A stretch of 45,752 bases of DNA from Prevotella sp. UBA6447 (GCA_002437115.1 DJOD01000034.1:11450-57201); one strand, 5' to 3'. Shown: positions 34,671-43,829, numbered from the stretch's first letter. Numbers and translations are program-made. Notes: generated by a model from the letters alone, not told the origin.

Positions 34671-35036
34671 TCAATATGAAACGGGGAAAAATCCAGTATA
34701 TGTTTGATTTTCGGTAACTATTTCAAGAATGTAATTTCCTATGGGTAAATTTGATATGTCTATGTTGTTGGATTCGTTCGCTTTAAAAACATTAGTTCTA
34801 ATAATGTTTCCTGCCTCATCGTAAATATTGACGCATACGCTTCCATCACAATGGTATGTTTTTATGTTTACCATTCCATTTTCATAGTCTGCTTCTACTT
34901 TGGTAGCTGACGGAATACGTGAACATCCATGCTGAATGATGGCTTTTGCTTTTAAATTGATTGGTCTTGAAAAGCCTGCAACTATGTTTAACGCTGCCAT
35001 CAATAATGCAGAAGCTAATTTTGAATTTATGCTCAT
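34671..35036 (-). CDS. Small secreted DUF3244-like protein
   Basis: 121 aa with a hydrophobic signal-like N-terminus (SKLASALLMAALNIVAGFSRP, about 5-25) and a C-terminal beta-sandwich (about 55-121) with VNIYDEAGNII and LPIGNYILEIVTENQTYTG motifs, as in DUF3244 and in secretion-system C-terminal modules. The role is unknown. It is the first gene after a canonical promoter and lies 75 nt upstream of CDCL-S on the same strand, so it is probably in the toxin operon. A Type IX sorting or surface-display role is possible from the fold, but is not shown. Confidence 0.72.
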   Translation of the reverse strand: MSINSKLASALLMAALNIVAGFSRPINLKAKAIIQHGCSRIPSATKVEADYENGMVNIKTYHCDGSVCVNIYDEAGNIIRTNVFKANESNNIDISNLPIGNYILEIVTENQTYTGFFPVSY

Positions 35037-35081
35037 ATCGTGTGTTGTTAGTTAAGATTTCCAATGGTGGATTTCTGCTTG

Positions 35082-35113
35082 CAAAGTTATAATGAGCTTG
35101 CGGATGTGCCAAA
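35082..35113 (-). promoter_or_regulatory. Consensus promoter of the CDCL operon
   Basis: On the minus strand TTTG (35110-35113) is followed after a 20-nt spacer by TAACTTTG (35082-35089), an exact Bacteroidota promoter. The transcription start would be near 35075, about 40 nt ahead of the DUF3244-like ATG at 35036. No internal promoter is visible between that gene and CDCL-S. Confidence 0.87.
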
Positions 35114-35140
35114 GAAAACAGGTCTAATTCTTGTGCTTTA

Positions 35141-35214
35141 TGCCATTTTTGTAAGTTGTTTGCTATTAGTCAGATATGCATGAATAAGACGTTGGGCTTG
35201 GTCTAAAAATGGCA
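35141..35214. repeat. 10-bp perfect inverted repeat upstream of the CDCL promoter
   Basis: TGCCATTTTT (35141-35150) and AAAAATGGCA (35205-35214) are perfect inverted copies separated by 54 nt, between the regulator stop and the toxin promoter. They could be paired operator half-sites or a weak terminator of the regulator gene. Confidence 0.6.
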
Positions 35215-35225
35215 ATAACCTTATT

Positions 35226-36806
35226 TTAGTAGTTCTCAATGAACGTCCTTGTAGATATGTCGCCTTTACCCAAATTTAATTTTTTCTTCAAAAGAAATAG
35301 GCGTTGTTTTACCGATTTCTCTTCGATGTTGAATATGTAGGCGATGCTTTCATAAGGTAGCTTTAGTCTTACCAGCATGAGAATTTGAAGGTCTTTGTCC
35401 GTGATTATGGGGAATTTTTTTTTCAATCTTAACACAAATTCATCGTCAGTGCAGTTTAGAAAGATTTCAGTCTCTTTCCAGTCTTCCTCTGATAGTTTTG
35501 CATTTGCTCTTTTAGTGTTTATATTTTGAAGTTTGTTTACAACATCAATTTTACTAAGAAGAAATTTTCTCATAGCGGCAATCTGCTTTTCCTTATGCTC
35601 TACCACAATTTGGTGAATTTCCTTTTCATGATTCATCTTTTCACGCATGAAATTTCTTTTTAGATGAAATTTATAACTCAAAAGTAGAATGACTATAAGG
35701 GCAATTATACCAATAAAGCCCATAAGAACAGACTTCAACTGGTTTTCGCTTGCCAACTTAGTCTTCGTAATCTCCTTTTGAAGCAAAAGCGAATAATAAT
35801 TATTTCTTGCTTTTAAGTTCTCGCAGCTCTTTTTTTCTAGATAGATGTCAGTGGAATCAGCATATGCCTCTGCTTTGTCAACGTCCATTTCTTTTATAGC
35901 GATGTCTCGATGTAGTGCCCAATATGCGCAGGTGTCACTAAGACTTGACGGATTGGCTTCTTCGAGATTTTTTTTAGCGAGTGCTAATGAATCTACTAAA
36001 ACATAAAATTGACTTAATGCAAACTGTTTAGAAAAGCTCGTCTTCTTGCAATATTCATTTGATTTGAGAGAAGCTTTTAAGGCAAGGTGAGGGTAATCTG
36101 CCAACATATAGATTGCTGCCAGATCTTGGTATGAGTCTGAAATAGTAGTCGAATCATGAGAATGAAAAGCGTGGTTTATTGCACAATTCACGATGGATAG
36201 ACAACTGTCAAGATTGGTGTCATTATACAAATAAGCTTCCGCTAAATTTAAGAGATAATAAGCCTTGTTTGAAGCAGTGGCTCCTTTCACCTTATTATAT
36301 GTGCTTACAGCGGCTTTAGCACAAGATAATGCGCGGTTAGGATTGTAGTCCCTCAAAATGACGGATAGTTGAAGTAAGGCTAAACATTGGGTTCTATAGT
36401 CATGCTTTTTCTTTGAAGCAACTATGGATTTATGGAAACATTCCTGGGCTTTCTCGCTGCTGTCATTAAGTGCAAAATACCTTCCCATGTAATATTGGCA
36501 TTTGGAATATAGAGAGTCGGCAGGTTTGTCTTTATACCAGTTATAGGCTGCTCCAATAAGTGAGTCACTCTTGACATCCAAACCACTTTTATCTTGAGCG
36601 AGTGTATAAACAAGTGCGTACATGGCTTCATCTTTTGCTGGCATATTCTTTTTGCTGACAGATTGAAGAAGTTTCAAGGCGCTATCTGCTTGCTCATTTT
36701 CTGCTAACGCCAATGCCGTCGAAATCCTCGCATCATGTTTTTCCTTACAAGATGAGATTGTTGTTAAAACGATTGACAAGATTATATAAAAACAAGTTTT
36801 TCTCAT
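35226..36806 (-). CDS. TPR-containing membrane regulator with C-terminal LuxR-type HTH
   Basis: 526 aa. The N-terminus looks like a lipoprotein signal (ISSC, Cys20). Residues about 30-330 are tetratricopeptide-like alpha-repeats, expected in the periplasm. One transmembrane helix spans about 360-378, a charged coiled-coil segment about 380-430, and a C-terminal HTH about 468-510 (ITDKDLQILMLVRLKLPYESIAYIFNIEEKSVKQRL) that resembles LuxR/response-regulator DNA-binding domains. Such proteins are common one-component regulators in Bacteroidales. It lies upstream of the CDCL operon on the same strand, with the operon's own promoter in between, and is the likely regulator of the toxin genes. The signal sensed by the TPR domain is unknown. 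Confidence 0.87.
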   Translation of the reverse strand: MRKTCFYIILSIVLTTISSCKEKHDARISTALALAENEQADSALKLLQSVSKKNMPAKDEAMYALVYTLAQDKSGLDVKSDSLIGAAYNWYKDKPADSLYSKCQYYMGRYFALNDSSEKAQECFHKSIVASKKKHDYRTQCLALLQLSVILRDYNPNRALSCAKAAVSTYNKVKGATASNKAYYLLNLAEAYLYNDTNLDSCLSIVNCAINHAFHSHDSTTISDSYQDLAAIYMLADYPHLALKASLKSNEYCKKTSFSKQFALSQFYVLVDSLALAKKNLEEANPSSLSDTCAYWALHRDIAIKEMDVDKAEAYADSTDIYLEKKSCENLKARNNYYSLLLQKEITKTKLASENQLKSVLMGFIGIIALIVILLLSYKFHLKRNFMREKMNHEKEIHQIVVEHKEKQIAAMRKFLLSKIDVVNKLQNINTKRANAKLSEEDWKETEIFLNCTDDEFVLRLKKKFPIITDKDLQILMLVRLKLPYESIAYIFNIEEKSVKQRLFLLKKKLNLGKGDISTRTFIENY

Positions 36807-36827
36807 TTGTCGTTATAAATTAGAATG

Positions 36828-36835
36828 CAAATTTA
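36828..36835 (-). promoter_or_regulatory. -7 promoter element for the TPR regulator
   Basis: The minus strand reads TAAATTTG, a perfect -7 box 21 nt before the ATG at 36806. A one-mismatch TTTC lies at 36853-36856 but the spacer is only 17 nt. Confidence 0.5.
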
Positions 36836-36981
36836 CGAATATCATTTTGGATGAAAGCTATTCAGACGGTTTAAAACTCAGATTTGAATTTAATCTTCTT
36901 CTAAATTGATAACCAGGTGATTAGACGATACCTTTATAATATTTAGGCCAATAATATCAAGACGAAGTCCTTTCGCCGCCG

Positions 36982-37350
36982 TCACAGTTCTTTCGAGAGG
37001 CTTTTGACGTAATCGCGCTTCCAGTCTTCCTCATGGTAGCGGTGGTTACCGAGCTTGAGTATGTCGATGTCGATGCGCACGACGCCTTGTTGGCGTTCGG
37101 AGGGGGTGGAGCCAAGGGCGTGCTCGATGTCTTTCAACTTGTTGTGGAGGGTAGGGTAGTCCATGTTGGTGTGGCCTTCGGCCACGCAGTTGAGGTAAAG
37201 GCGGTCGGTCTGCTTCCTGCCGACAGGCTTCGTCCATAACGATGAGCTGAACCGGATGCCACTAAGAGTGTGGCGCAACAGGTCTTTCGCTGCGTCGATA
37301 TGGCGTTGCGGTTCCTCATTGCTTCCCAAACAGAGTATCACTTTTGGCAT
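36982..37350 (-). CDS. folK: 6-hydroxymethyl-dihydropterin pyrophosphokinase (HPPK)
   Basis: Transfers pyrophosphate from ATP to hydroxymethyl-dihydropterin in folate synthesis. The protein keeps the start MPKVILCLGSN, the KPVG segment, LYLNCVAEG, and the metal-binding Asp94 and Asp96 (VRIDIDIL, where the family has R-x-D-x-D-I-L). The C-terminal RDYVK is like the family's RxFVLxPL segment. At 122 aa it is shorter than E. coli HPPK (about 159) but similar short forms occur in Prevotella. The start is taken as ATG 37350, the family N-terminus; a longer frame reaches 37425. Its start overlaps the end of the small secreted-protein gene by 35 bp. Confidence 0.85.
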   Translation of the reverse strand: MPKVILCLGSNEEPQRHIDAAKDLLRHTLSGIRFSSSLWTKPVGRKQTDRLYLNCVAEGHTNMDYPTLHNKLKDIEHALGSTPSERQQGVVRIDIDILKLGNHRYHEEDWKRDYVKSLSKEL

Positions 37351-37609
37351 AGTCTGCAGCTTTGCTTGTTTTTGAAATAATGTATCTTTTGTTGGGTGAT
37401 TCAAAGCGTATGGCTGTTCCTCCACTCCATTTCACTCTGCCGAGCGAACGCGTCACTTTGGCTACGTACTTGGCGTCGGTCCACCAGCCAGCCTGGTAGT
37501 CGGCAAACGACAGGCAATATTTGGCTTGTTTGTAATGCGGTCCTTGGTCTTGAGCTAAGGCCATGGTGCTGGAAAATATAAGCAAAAGGTAAATGAGGCT
37601 TCTTTTCAT
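37316..37609 (-). CDS. Small secreted protein, 97 aa
   Basis: A signal peptide (MKRSLIYLLLIFSSTMALAQ, about 1-20) is followed by a short mature chain rich in Tyr, Trp and Lys (KQAKYCLSFADYQAGWWTDAKYVAKV). No family is recognised. It is transcribed toward folK and overlaps its start by 35 bp, so the two are probably co-transcribed. A perfect -7 box lies about 65 nt upstream. The role is unknown. Confidence 0.65.
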   Translation of the reverse strand: MKRSLIYLLLIFSSTMALAQDQGPHYKQAKYCLSFADYQAGWWTDAKYVAKVTRSLGRVKWSGGTAIRFESPNKRYIISKTSKAADYAKSDTLFGKQ

Positions 37610-37673
37610 TTGTTGATTCTTTATTCCTGCTTTTCCGGTCCTTGGACTTGTTTGGGATGAATGTTAACATCCG

Positions 37674-37681
37674 CAAAATTA
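37674..37681 (-). promoter_or_regulatory. -7 promoter element for the small secreted protein gene
   Basis: TAATTTTG on the minus strand, a perfect -7 box. The -33 position lacks a TTTG. The leader would be roughly 60 nt. Confidence 0.5.
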
Positions 37682-38323
37682 AAGAATAAAATCAATATGA
37701 GGGACATTTGAAACGTGAAAAATGGCGGAAACCTGACTTCGGAGAAATCGGAGAGATTGTGTGGCGACATCTTGAAACAAGAGACAGAATGATGTTCCCA
37801 AATCTCGGGTAACTAAAAAACAGGACAAACTATATGCTAAAACCTCTTTTCTCGCTCAATGCGAAGTTCTTTGGCCGAAAATAAGCGAAAATTGGAGAGC
37901 TTTGTAATATACTAAGATACAGTTAGTTATAAAAACAACTTGGAAACAAAGCATAGAAAAGGATGCCATCTCGCCTTGATAGCTAACCTATTGATCCGTT
38001 ATCCCTGTGAGATGGTCGCTTGATACTTCATGTTTCATCCCGTCGTCAGGCAACTACCGACAAACGATTCGGCATCTTTTTGCAACTCGAAGTCCAGTTT
38101 TAGGGCGTCGCCTATTGGAAAAACGTTTTTTCTTGTGCTATTTCAACAGAAATCACGAACAAACTTTATGGTAAAAAGACACGACGATGTTTATAAGACC
38201 AAAAGTTGCTCTTCTCTTGATATAGTGACTCTTGGGAGGTGCCTGCTTGTTTTTATGGCATCTAAATTGCAATATTTTTTAGAGTTTTTTTGAGAATAGA
38301 CATGAGAATTAAGAATAATTGGC
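37682..38323. other. Non-coding stretch of about 640 bp
   Basis: I see no convincing gene. Two features stand out. An inverted repeat CCATCTC (37967-37973) / GAGATGG (38009-38015) is separated by 35 nt. The second half (about 38040-38270) is a low-complexity mix of A/T runs and GTCG-type motifs; an 87-codon frame there (38030-38293) lacks a start context and family, so it is not annotated. A structured RNA or a dispersed repeat is possible but unproven. Confidence 0.5.
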
Positions 38324-38331
38324 TAACTTTG
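38324..38331 (+). promoter_or_regulatory. -7 promoter element for nadE
   Basis: TAACTTTG, a perfect -7 box 44 nt before the ATG at 38376. No TTTG lies at the usual -33 spacing. Confidence 0.55.
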
Positions 38332-38375
38332 CAAAATATTAAGTTCCCTGGTGAAAGGAGCAATCATTTGCTAAG

Positions 38376-40343
38376 ATGAAGTACGGATTTATCAAAGTGG
38401 CCTCGGCTGTTCCTTCCGTGAAGGTGGCCGATTGTGTTTACAACACAAAAGAGATGGAAACGATGATAGCCCAGGCAGAGGGGCGCGGTGTGGAGATCAT
38501 CGTGTTCCCAGAGCTGTGCATCACAGGTTACACATGCCAAGACCTTTTCCGCGAGCAGCTTTTGCTCGATGCAGCCGAGAGCTGCGTGATGGCCTTGCTC
38601 GATTTCACCCGCCAGTTGGACATTATCTGCATCGTGGGTGCGCCCGTCGTGGCAGGCGGCCTGTTGCTCAACTGCGGTCTGGTGATCCAGAAAGGCAAGA
38701 TTTTGGGTGTTGTCCCCAAGACTTATCTTCCCAATTACAACGAGTTTTATGAGAAACGCTGGTTTGCCTCCTTGCAAGACCTGCGCGAGATGCGGATTCG
38801 CTATGCCGGCCATGTGGTGACCGTCACGCCAGCTCCTCAGCTTTTCCGCACGGGCGACGGAGCTGTGTTTGGCGTTGAGATATGCGAGGATGTTTGGGCG
38901 CCGACGCCCCCCAGCAACCACCTGGCCTTGGCTGGCGCCGACATTATCTTCAACCTCTCAGCCTCCGACGAGCTCCTGGGCAAGCACGACTATCTGGTCA
39001 GCCTGCTCTCCCAGCAGAGCGCCCGCACGATGAGCGCCTACGTCTATAGTTCGGCTGGCTTTGGCGAGAGTACCCAGGATGTGGTCTATGGAGGCAATGC
39101 CCTCATCTATGAGAATGGTTGCACCCTGGCCGAGGGCAAGCGGTTTTCGCTCGAAGGGCAGGTGGTGGAGGCCCAGATAGATGTGGAGGCCTTGAGGGCC
39201 GACCGCCGCAACAACACCACGTTTGTCAACGCGCAACGTCGCATGATCGGGGAAGACATCCGTATTGTCGAGGCCGAACCTGCGCAGTTGCGCGATTTTG
39301 TTTTGGAGCGACACGTGGAGCCGCAGCCTTTCACGCCCTCTGACGAGACCATGCGCCAGGCTTGTGACGAGATACTCAACATACAGGTGATGGGGCTGGC
39401 CAAGCGCTTGGTGCACACCCACGCCAAGACCGTGGTCATCGGCATTAGCGGCGGGCTCGACTCCACGCTGGCCCTGCTGGTCTGCGTGAAGACTTTCGAC
39501 AAGCTGAAGATGGGGCACAAGGGCATTGTCGGCGTGACCATGCCTGGCTTCGGCACCACCGACCGCACCTACAACAACGCCATCAGCCTCATGAAGGGCC
39601 TCGGTGTCACCATTCGTGAGATTAGTATTGCCAAGAGTGTGACACAGCACTTCGAGGACATCGGGCACGACATGAGCGTGCACGACGTGACCTACGAGAA
39701 CGGGCAGGCGCGCGAGCGCACACAAATCCTCATGGATTTGAGCAACCAACTTGGCGGCATGGTCATCGGCACGGGCGACCTCTCGGAACTGGCCTTGGGG
39801 TGGGCCACCTACAATGGCGACCACATGTCGATGTATGGAGTCAACGCCTCTATCCCTAAGACACTCATCAAGGATCTCGTGCGCCATGTGGCCCATACTT
39901 TGGACGACGCTTCGGCATCGGTCTTGCGCGACATCATCGACACGCCCATCTCGCCCGAGCTGATACCTGCAGACGAGAACGGACAGATCAAGCAGAAGAC
40001 AGAGGACTTGGTGGGGCCATACGAGCTCCACGATTTCTTTCTTTACCACTTCCTCCGCCATGGCTTCAGCCCCCGCAAGATTTTCCTCCTTGCGCAGAAA
40101 GCCTTTGGCGACAACAACGGTAACGATGTGTCGGTGGGACGTTACAGCGACGACACCATCATCCATTGGTTGGACGTGTTTAGCCGCCGCTTCTTCAACC
40201 AGCAGTTCAAACGTTCTTGCCTGCCCGACGGTCCCAAGGTGGGATCGGTCAGCCTCAGTCCTCGTGGCGATTGGCGCATGCCGTCGGATGCAGTTTCGGC
40301 GTTGTGGCTGCAAGAAGTGGAGTCGCTCAAGGCGCAAAGTTGA
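38376..40343 (+). CDS. nadE: Glutamine-dependent NAD+ synthetase
   Basis: Makes NAD+ from nicotinic acid adenine dinucleotide with ATP and glutamine-derived ammonia. 655 aa. The N-terminal nitrilase-like glutaminase (about 1-300) keeps the triad Glu46 (VFPELCITGYTC), Lys115 (VVPKTYLPN) and Cys170 (VEICEDVW). The C-terminal synthetase (about 320-650) carries the P-loop GISGGLDSTLALLV and the STGDLSELALGW-like ATP-binding segment (GTGDLSELALGW). Full length for the fused form. It is probably monocistronic; the next gene has its own -7 box 63 nt downstream. Confidence 0.98.
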   Translation: MKYGFIKVASAVPSVKVADCVYNTKEMETMIAQAEGRGVEIIVFPELCITGYTCQDLFREQLLLDAAESCVMALLDFTRQLDIICIVGAPVVAGGLLLNCGLVIQKGKILGVVPKTYLPNYNEFYEKRWFASLQDLREMRIRYAGHVVTVTPAPQLFRTGDGAVFGVEICEDVWAPTPPSNHLALAGADIIFNLSASDELLGKHDYLVSLLSQQSARTMSAYVYSSAGFGESTQDVVYGGNALIYENGCTLAEGKRFSLEGQVVEAQIDVEALRADRRNNTTFVNAQRRMIGEDIRIVEAEPAQLRDFVLERHVEPQPFTPSDETMRQACDEILNIQVMGLAKRLVHTHAKTVVIGISGGLDSTLALLVCVKTFDKLKMGHKGIVGVTMPGFGTTDRTYNNAISLMKGLGVTIREISIAKSVTQHFEDIGHDMSVHDVTYENGQARERTQILMDLSNQLGGMVIGTGDLSELALGWATYNGDHMSMYGVNASIPKTLIKDLVRHVAHTLDDASASVLRDIIDTPISPELIPADENGQIKQKTEDLVGPYELHDFFLYHFLRHGFSPRKIFLLAQKAFGDNNGNDVSVGRYSDDTIIHWLDVFSRRFFNQQFKRSCLPDGPKVGSVSLSPRGDWRMPSDAVSALWLQEVESLKAQS

Positions 40344-40405
40344 AAAATCATAAATGTTGGATAAAATTTCATAAATTTGTAACAGCTCGTTTGCAACTTT
40401 TGGGC

Positions 40406-40413
40406 TAACTTTG
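40406..40413 (+). promoter_or_regulatory. -7 promoter element for the Oar-like receptor operon
   Basis: TAACTTTG is a perfect -7 box 60 nt ahead of the ATG at 40474. Upstream TTTG copies fall at 12 and 26 nt rather than 19-21, so the -33 element is unclear. Confidence 0.55.
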
Positions 40414-40473
40414 CAGGCATAAAACAAAGAACGGGGATAATCCCCACATTTATAATTTTAATTAGTCTAACTT

Positions 40474-43400
40474 ATGCAGAAAAGATTGCTTATTCTGGTT
40501 GCATTGATGCTATGTTTCATCACATCAATGACAGCTCAGATTACAACTTCTGGTTTGAGTGGTAAGGTAACCGCCGACAATCAAGATGTCATTGGCGCCA
40601 CCATCGAGGCCGTGCATACGCCCTCGGGTACCAAGTACCAGACTGTGACCAACAGCAAGGGTATGTTTACCATCAACGGTATGCGCCCTGGTGGCCCTTA
40701 CACCATCAAGGTGAAGTATCTTGGCTATCAGCCCAAGGAAATCACGGGGGTCAAGTTGGAACTTGCTCAAACCTACAATCTGCCAGTTGTGCTCAGCGAG
40801 GCTACCAACGAGCTCAAAGAGGTCGTTGTCGCTGCTAAGGCAACAAAGTTCTCCACCGAGCAGACGGGCGCGTCTACAAACATCGACAATGCGATGATTG
40901 CCAACATGCCTACTGTCAACCGTTCCATTACCGAGCTGACACGTCTCTCACCTTATGGAGGCAACGGCATGACCTTTGCTGGAGCCGATGGTCGTACGGC
41001 CAACTTTACGGTCGACGGTGCCAATTTCAACAACGATTTTGGCCTGACGTCGAGCCTTCCTGGTGGTGGGAACCCCATCTCCATGGATGCCATTCAAGAG
41101 GTTCAGGTGGTCGTCTCGCCTTTTGACGTGCGCCAGACCAACTTCATTGGTGGCGGTCTGAACGCCATCACGAAGAGTGGTACCAACACGTTCAAGGGAA
41201 CGGCTTACATTTACCACCAGAATGAGAACATGCGTGGCGATGCCATTGACGGCAACACCATCGCCCTGGCTCGCGCCAAGGATCGTTCGACCACGTACGG
41301 CATGACGTTAGGCGGCCCGATCATTAAGAACAAGCTCTTCTTCTTTGTCAACGCCGAGTACGTCAAGACTCCTTCCGAGGCTGTCACGTGGCGCGCTTCC
41401 GAAGATGGTGTAGGCGACTCAGAAGCTGGCCTGTCTTATACGACTGTGGCCGACATGGAACGCGTGAAGGAATTTGTGAAAGAGAAGTATGGCTACGATG
41501 TGGGCTCATACACCAGTTTCCCCGCTGACAAGAGCAATACGAAGTTGCTGGCCCGACTCGACTGGAACATCAACAACATGCACAAGTTGGCCTTCCGTTA
41601 CAACTACACGAACAACGACAACTGGTTTGCCCCAAACGCTTCGTCCATGGACGGCGGCACGCGCTCTCCTTATTCGCGCACCTCTTTATATAGCATGGCG
41701 TTCTCCAACTCCATGTATTCGATGAACAACAAGGTTCACTCGTTCTCTCTCGACCTGAACAGCCGTTTCTCCGACAACATCTCCAACCAGTTCCTCGCCA
41801 CCTTCGCCAAGAAGGACGACATCCGCGGAACCAACTCGTCGGAGTTCCCCTTCATCGACATCCAGGATGGCACAGGCCAGAACGTCCAGTACATGTCGCT
41901 CGGCTATGAGCTCTTCACCTGGAACAACGCCGTGCACAACACCACTTGGAATATCAAGGATGACCTCACCTATTACTTGGGCAACCACAAGATTATGGGG
42001 GGTCTTAACTTTGAGCACCAGATGGCCGACAACCAGTATATGCGCAACGGCACCGGCTACTATCGCTACCGCAGTGTGGACGACTTCATCAACGGAGCTG
42101 CTCCCGAGATTGTCTGCTTGACTTATGGCTATAACGGAAACATGAGCCCGAAGGCACGCGTGCAGTATAGCAAGGCGGGTATCTACGGGCAAGACGAGTG
42201 GCAGGCTACCGACAACTTCAAGTTGACCTACGGCTTGCGCATCGACAACATCTTCTTCAACAATGGTGACCTGATGACCAACAACGCCATCAAGGCTCTC
42301 GACTACAACGGCCGTCACATCGATACTGGCAAGTGGCCTTCATCAAGCCTCACCTTCTCTCCGCGCATCGGTTTCACATGGGATGTCATGAAGGACCGCA
42401 GCCTCATCGTCCGTGGTGGCTCGGGTCTCTTCTCGGGTCGTCTGCCCTTGGTGTTCTTCACCAACATGCCTACCAACTCGGGCATGGTGCAGTATAATAT
42501 GCAGCTGGGTCCTGGCACCAACTTCAACCGTCTGCCTGCTGCTGTGAGCGACTACGCAGCCAACAAGGGCTACACTTCTGTCAACGACATTCTTGCAGGC
42601 GAGTTCTCTGGAGGCCTCGTGACCGACGACAAGGGACACGCTACCATCTCTGCCCTTTACAACAAGCTCGCCTCCATGGGCTATCCCACCACCATCACTC
42701 CTGATGAGGGAACCGTTCCCAGCTCCATCGCAGCTGTCGACCCCGACTTCAAGATGCCCCAGGTGTGGAAAACCTCTCTCGCTGTCGACTACTCGGTTCC
42801 TGTAGGTTTCCCCATGACCGTGACTGCTGAGGGCATTTTCAACAAGACGGTCTACGCTGCCAGCATGTCCGATTGGAGTATGCGCGACCCCGAGAGTTTT
42901 GCACGTTGGAATGGTGCCGACAACCGTCCCATCTACCCCAGCGACTTCCGCACGGCCACCAAGGCTTTCGTGCTTGAGAACACAAGCCGTGGTTATGGCT
43001 GGTCGGCCATGCTGCAGGTGAAGGCCGACCCCACCAAGTGGTTGAGCCTGACCGCCGCCTATACCCACCAGGTGAACAAGGAAGTGACCTCTCTGCCTGG
43101 TTCCAACGCCGAGTCGGCATTCACTTATGTGCCAACCGTGTACGGCCCCAACCGCATCAAGTTGCACAACAGCATCAACACAACCCCCGACCGCTTCTTC
43201 CTCTCAGCCACCGCAAGCGACCGCAGCGGCAACCACTATAGCTTGGTTTATGAGACTTGGCGCGGTGGTTACAACTACTCTTACATGCTGGCCAACGACA
43301 TGAACGGCGATGGCTACAGCTACGACGCGCTTTATATCCCGACCGACAAGCAGGTGGCCAACAAGGAGTTCCGTTTCACCTCGCTCGACGACCAGAAGCG

Positions 43401-43797
43401 TTTCATGGACTATGTGCACGCCAATGGCTACCTGAAGAATCACCAGGGCGAGTATGCTGAGGCTTACAGCGTCTACAATCCCTGGGTGCATCGCATAGAC
43501 GTGAGCTACAAGCACGACTTCACGGTGAAGTTCGGACAGACCAAGCACACCCTGCAGCTCTCCATGGACGTGAAGAACCTCTTGAACCTCTTCAACGACA
43601 GTTGGGGCGTGGCCAAGTACATGAACCCCGCGCTGAATGATGGCCGCATCCTGAAGTACGACCACACAGACGCTGAGGGCTATCCCGTGTTCTCCACTCC
43701 GAAGGCTGTCAATGGCAACGTGAAGACCTTCGTCCACAATCCTGTCATCGGCCAATGCTGGTATGCTTCCATCGGCGTTAAGTACATGTTCAACTAA
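40474..43797 (+). CDS. Oar-like TonB-dependent receptor
   Basis: 1107 aa, outer-membrane beta-barrel. The signal peptide (MQKRLLILVALMLCFITSMTAQ) precedes a CarboxypepD_reg-like domain (about 26-110, with GATIEAVHTPSGTKYQTVTNSKGMF), then a plug (about 120-240, with MDAIQEVQVVVSPFDVRQTNF and ITKSGTNTFKGTAY) typical of OmpA-related Oar-type receptors rather than SusC. The rest is the barrel. It lacks a SusD partner, and the next gene encodes a surface lipoprotein, so the pair may form an alternative transport unit. The C-terminus ends IGVKYMFN. Substrate unknown. It shares the operon with the BACON/OB lipoprotein (32 nt gap). Confidence 0.92.
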   Translation: MQKRLLILVALMLCFITSMTAQITTSGLSGKVTADNQDVIGATIEAVHTPSGTKYQTVTNSKGMFTINGMRPGGPYTIKVKYLGYQPKEITGVKLELAQTYNLPVVLSEATNELKEVVVAAKATKFSTEQTGASTNIDNAMIANMPTVNRSITELTRLSPYGGNGMTFAGADGRTANFTVDGANFNNDFGLTSSLPGGGNPISMDAIQEVQVVVSPFDVRQTNFIGGGLNAITKSGTNTFKGTAYIYHQNENMRGDAIDGNTIALARAKDRSTTYGMTLGGPIIKNKLFFFVNAEYVKTPSEAVTWRASEDGVGDSEAGLSYTTVADMERVKEFVKEKYGYDVGSYTSFPADKSNTKLLARLDWNINNMHKLAFRYNYTNNDNWFAPNASSMDGGTRSPYSRTSLYSMAFSNSMYSMNNKVHSFSLDLNSRFSDNISNQFLATFAKKDDIRGTNSSEFPFIDIQDGTGQNVQYMSLGYELFTWNNAVHNTTWNIKDDLTYYLGNHKIMGGLNFEHQMADNQYMRNGTGYYRYRSVDDFINGAAPEIVCLTYGYNGNMSPKARVQYSKAGIYGQDEWQATDNFKLTYGLRIDNIFFNNGDLMTNNAIKALDYNGRHIDTGKWPSSSLTFSPRIGFTWDVMKDRSLIVRGGSGLFSGRLPLVFFTNMPTNSGMVQYNMQLGPGTNFNRLPAAVSDYAANKGYTSVNDILAGEFSGGLVTDDKGHATISALYNKLASMGYPTTITPDEGTVPSSIAAVDPDFKMPQVWKTSLAVDYSVPVGFPMTVTAEGIFNKTVYAASMSDWSMRDPESFARWNGADNRPIYPSDFRTATKAFVLENTSRGYGWSAMLQVKADPTKWLSLTAAYTHQVNKEVTSLPGSNAESAFTYVPTVYGPNRIKLHNSINTTPDRFFLSATASDRSGNHYSLVYETWRGGYNYSYMLANDMNGDGYSYDALYIPTDKQVANKEFRFTSLDDQKRFMDYVHANGYLKNHQGEYAEAYSVYNPWVHRIDVSYKHDFTVKFGQTKHTLQLSMDVKNLLNLFNDSWGVAKYMNPALNDGRILKYDHTDAEGYPVFSTPKAVNGNVKTFVHNPVIGQCWYASIGVKYMFN

Positions 43798-43829
43798 TCA
43801 AGACGTATTTAAGTTAAAGTTTGAATATT

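Noticed and set aside
38030..38293. An 87-codon open frame between folK and nadE
   Set aside because: No family, no signal or conserved motif, and poor start context. It lies in a region that looks non-coding, so it is not annotated as a gene.
38958..40427. Long antisense frame (489 codons) across nadE
   Set aside because: It is opposite an unmistakable NAD synthase with a full catalytic triad and P-loop; its composition is that of a codon shadow.
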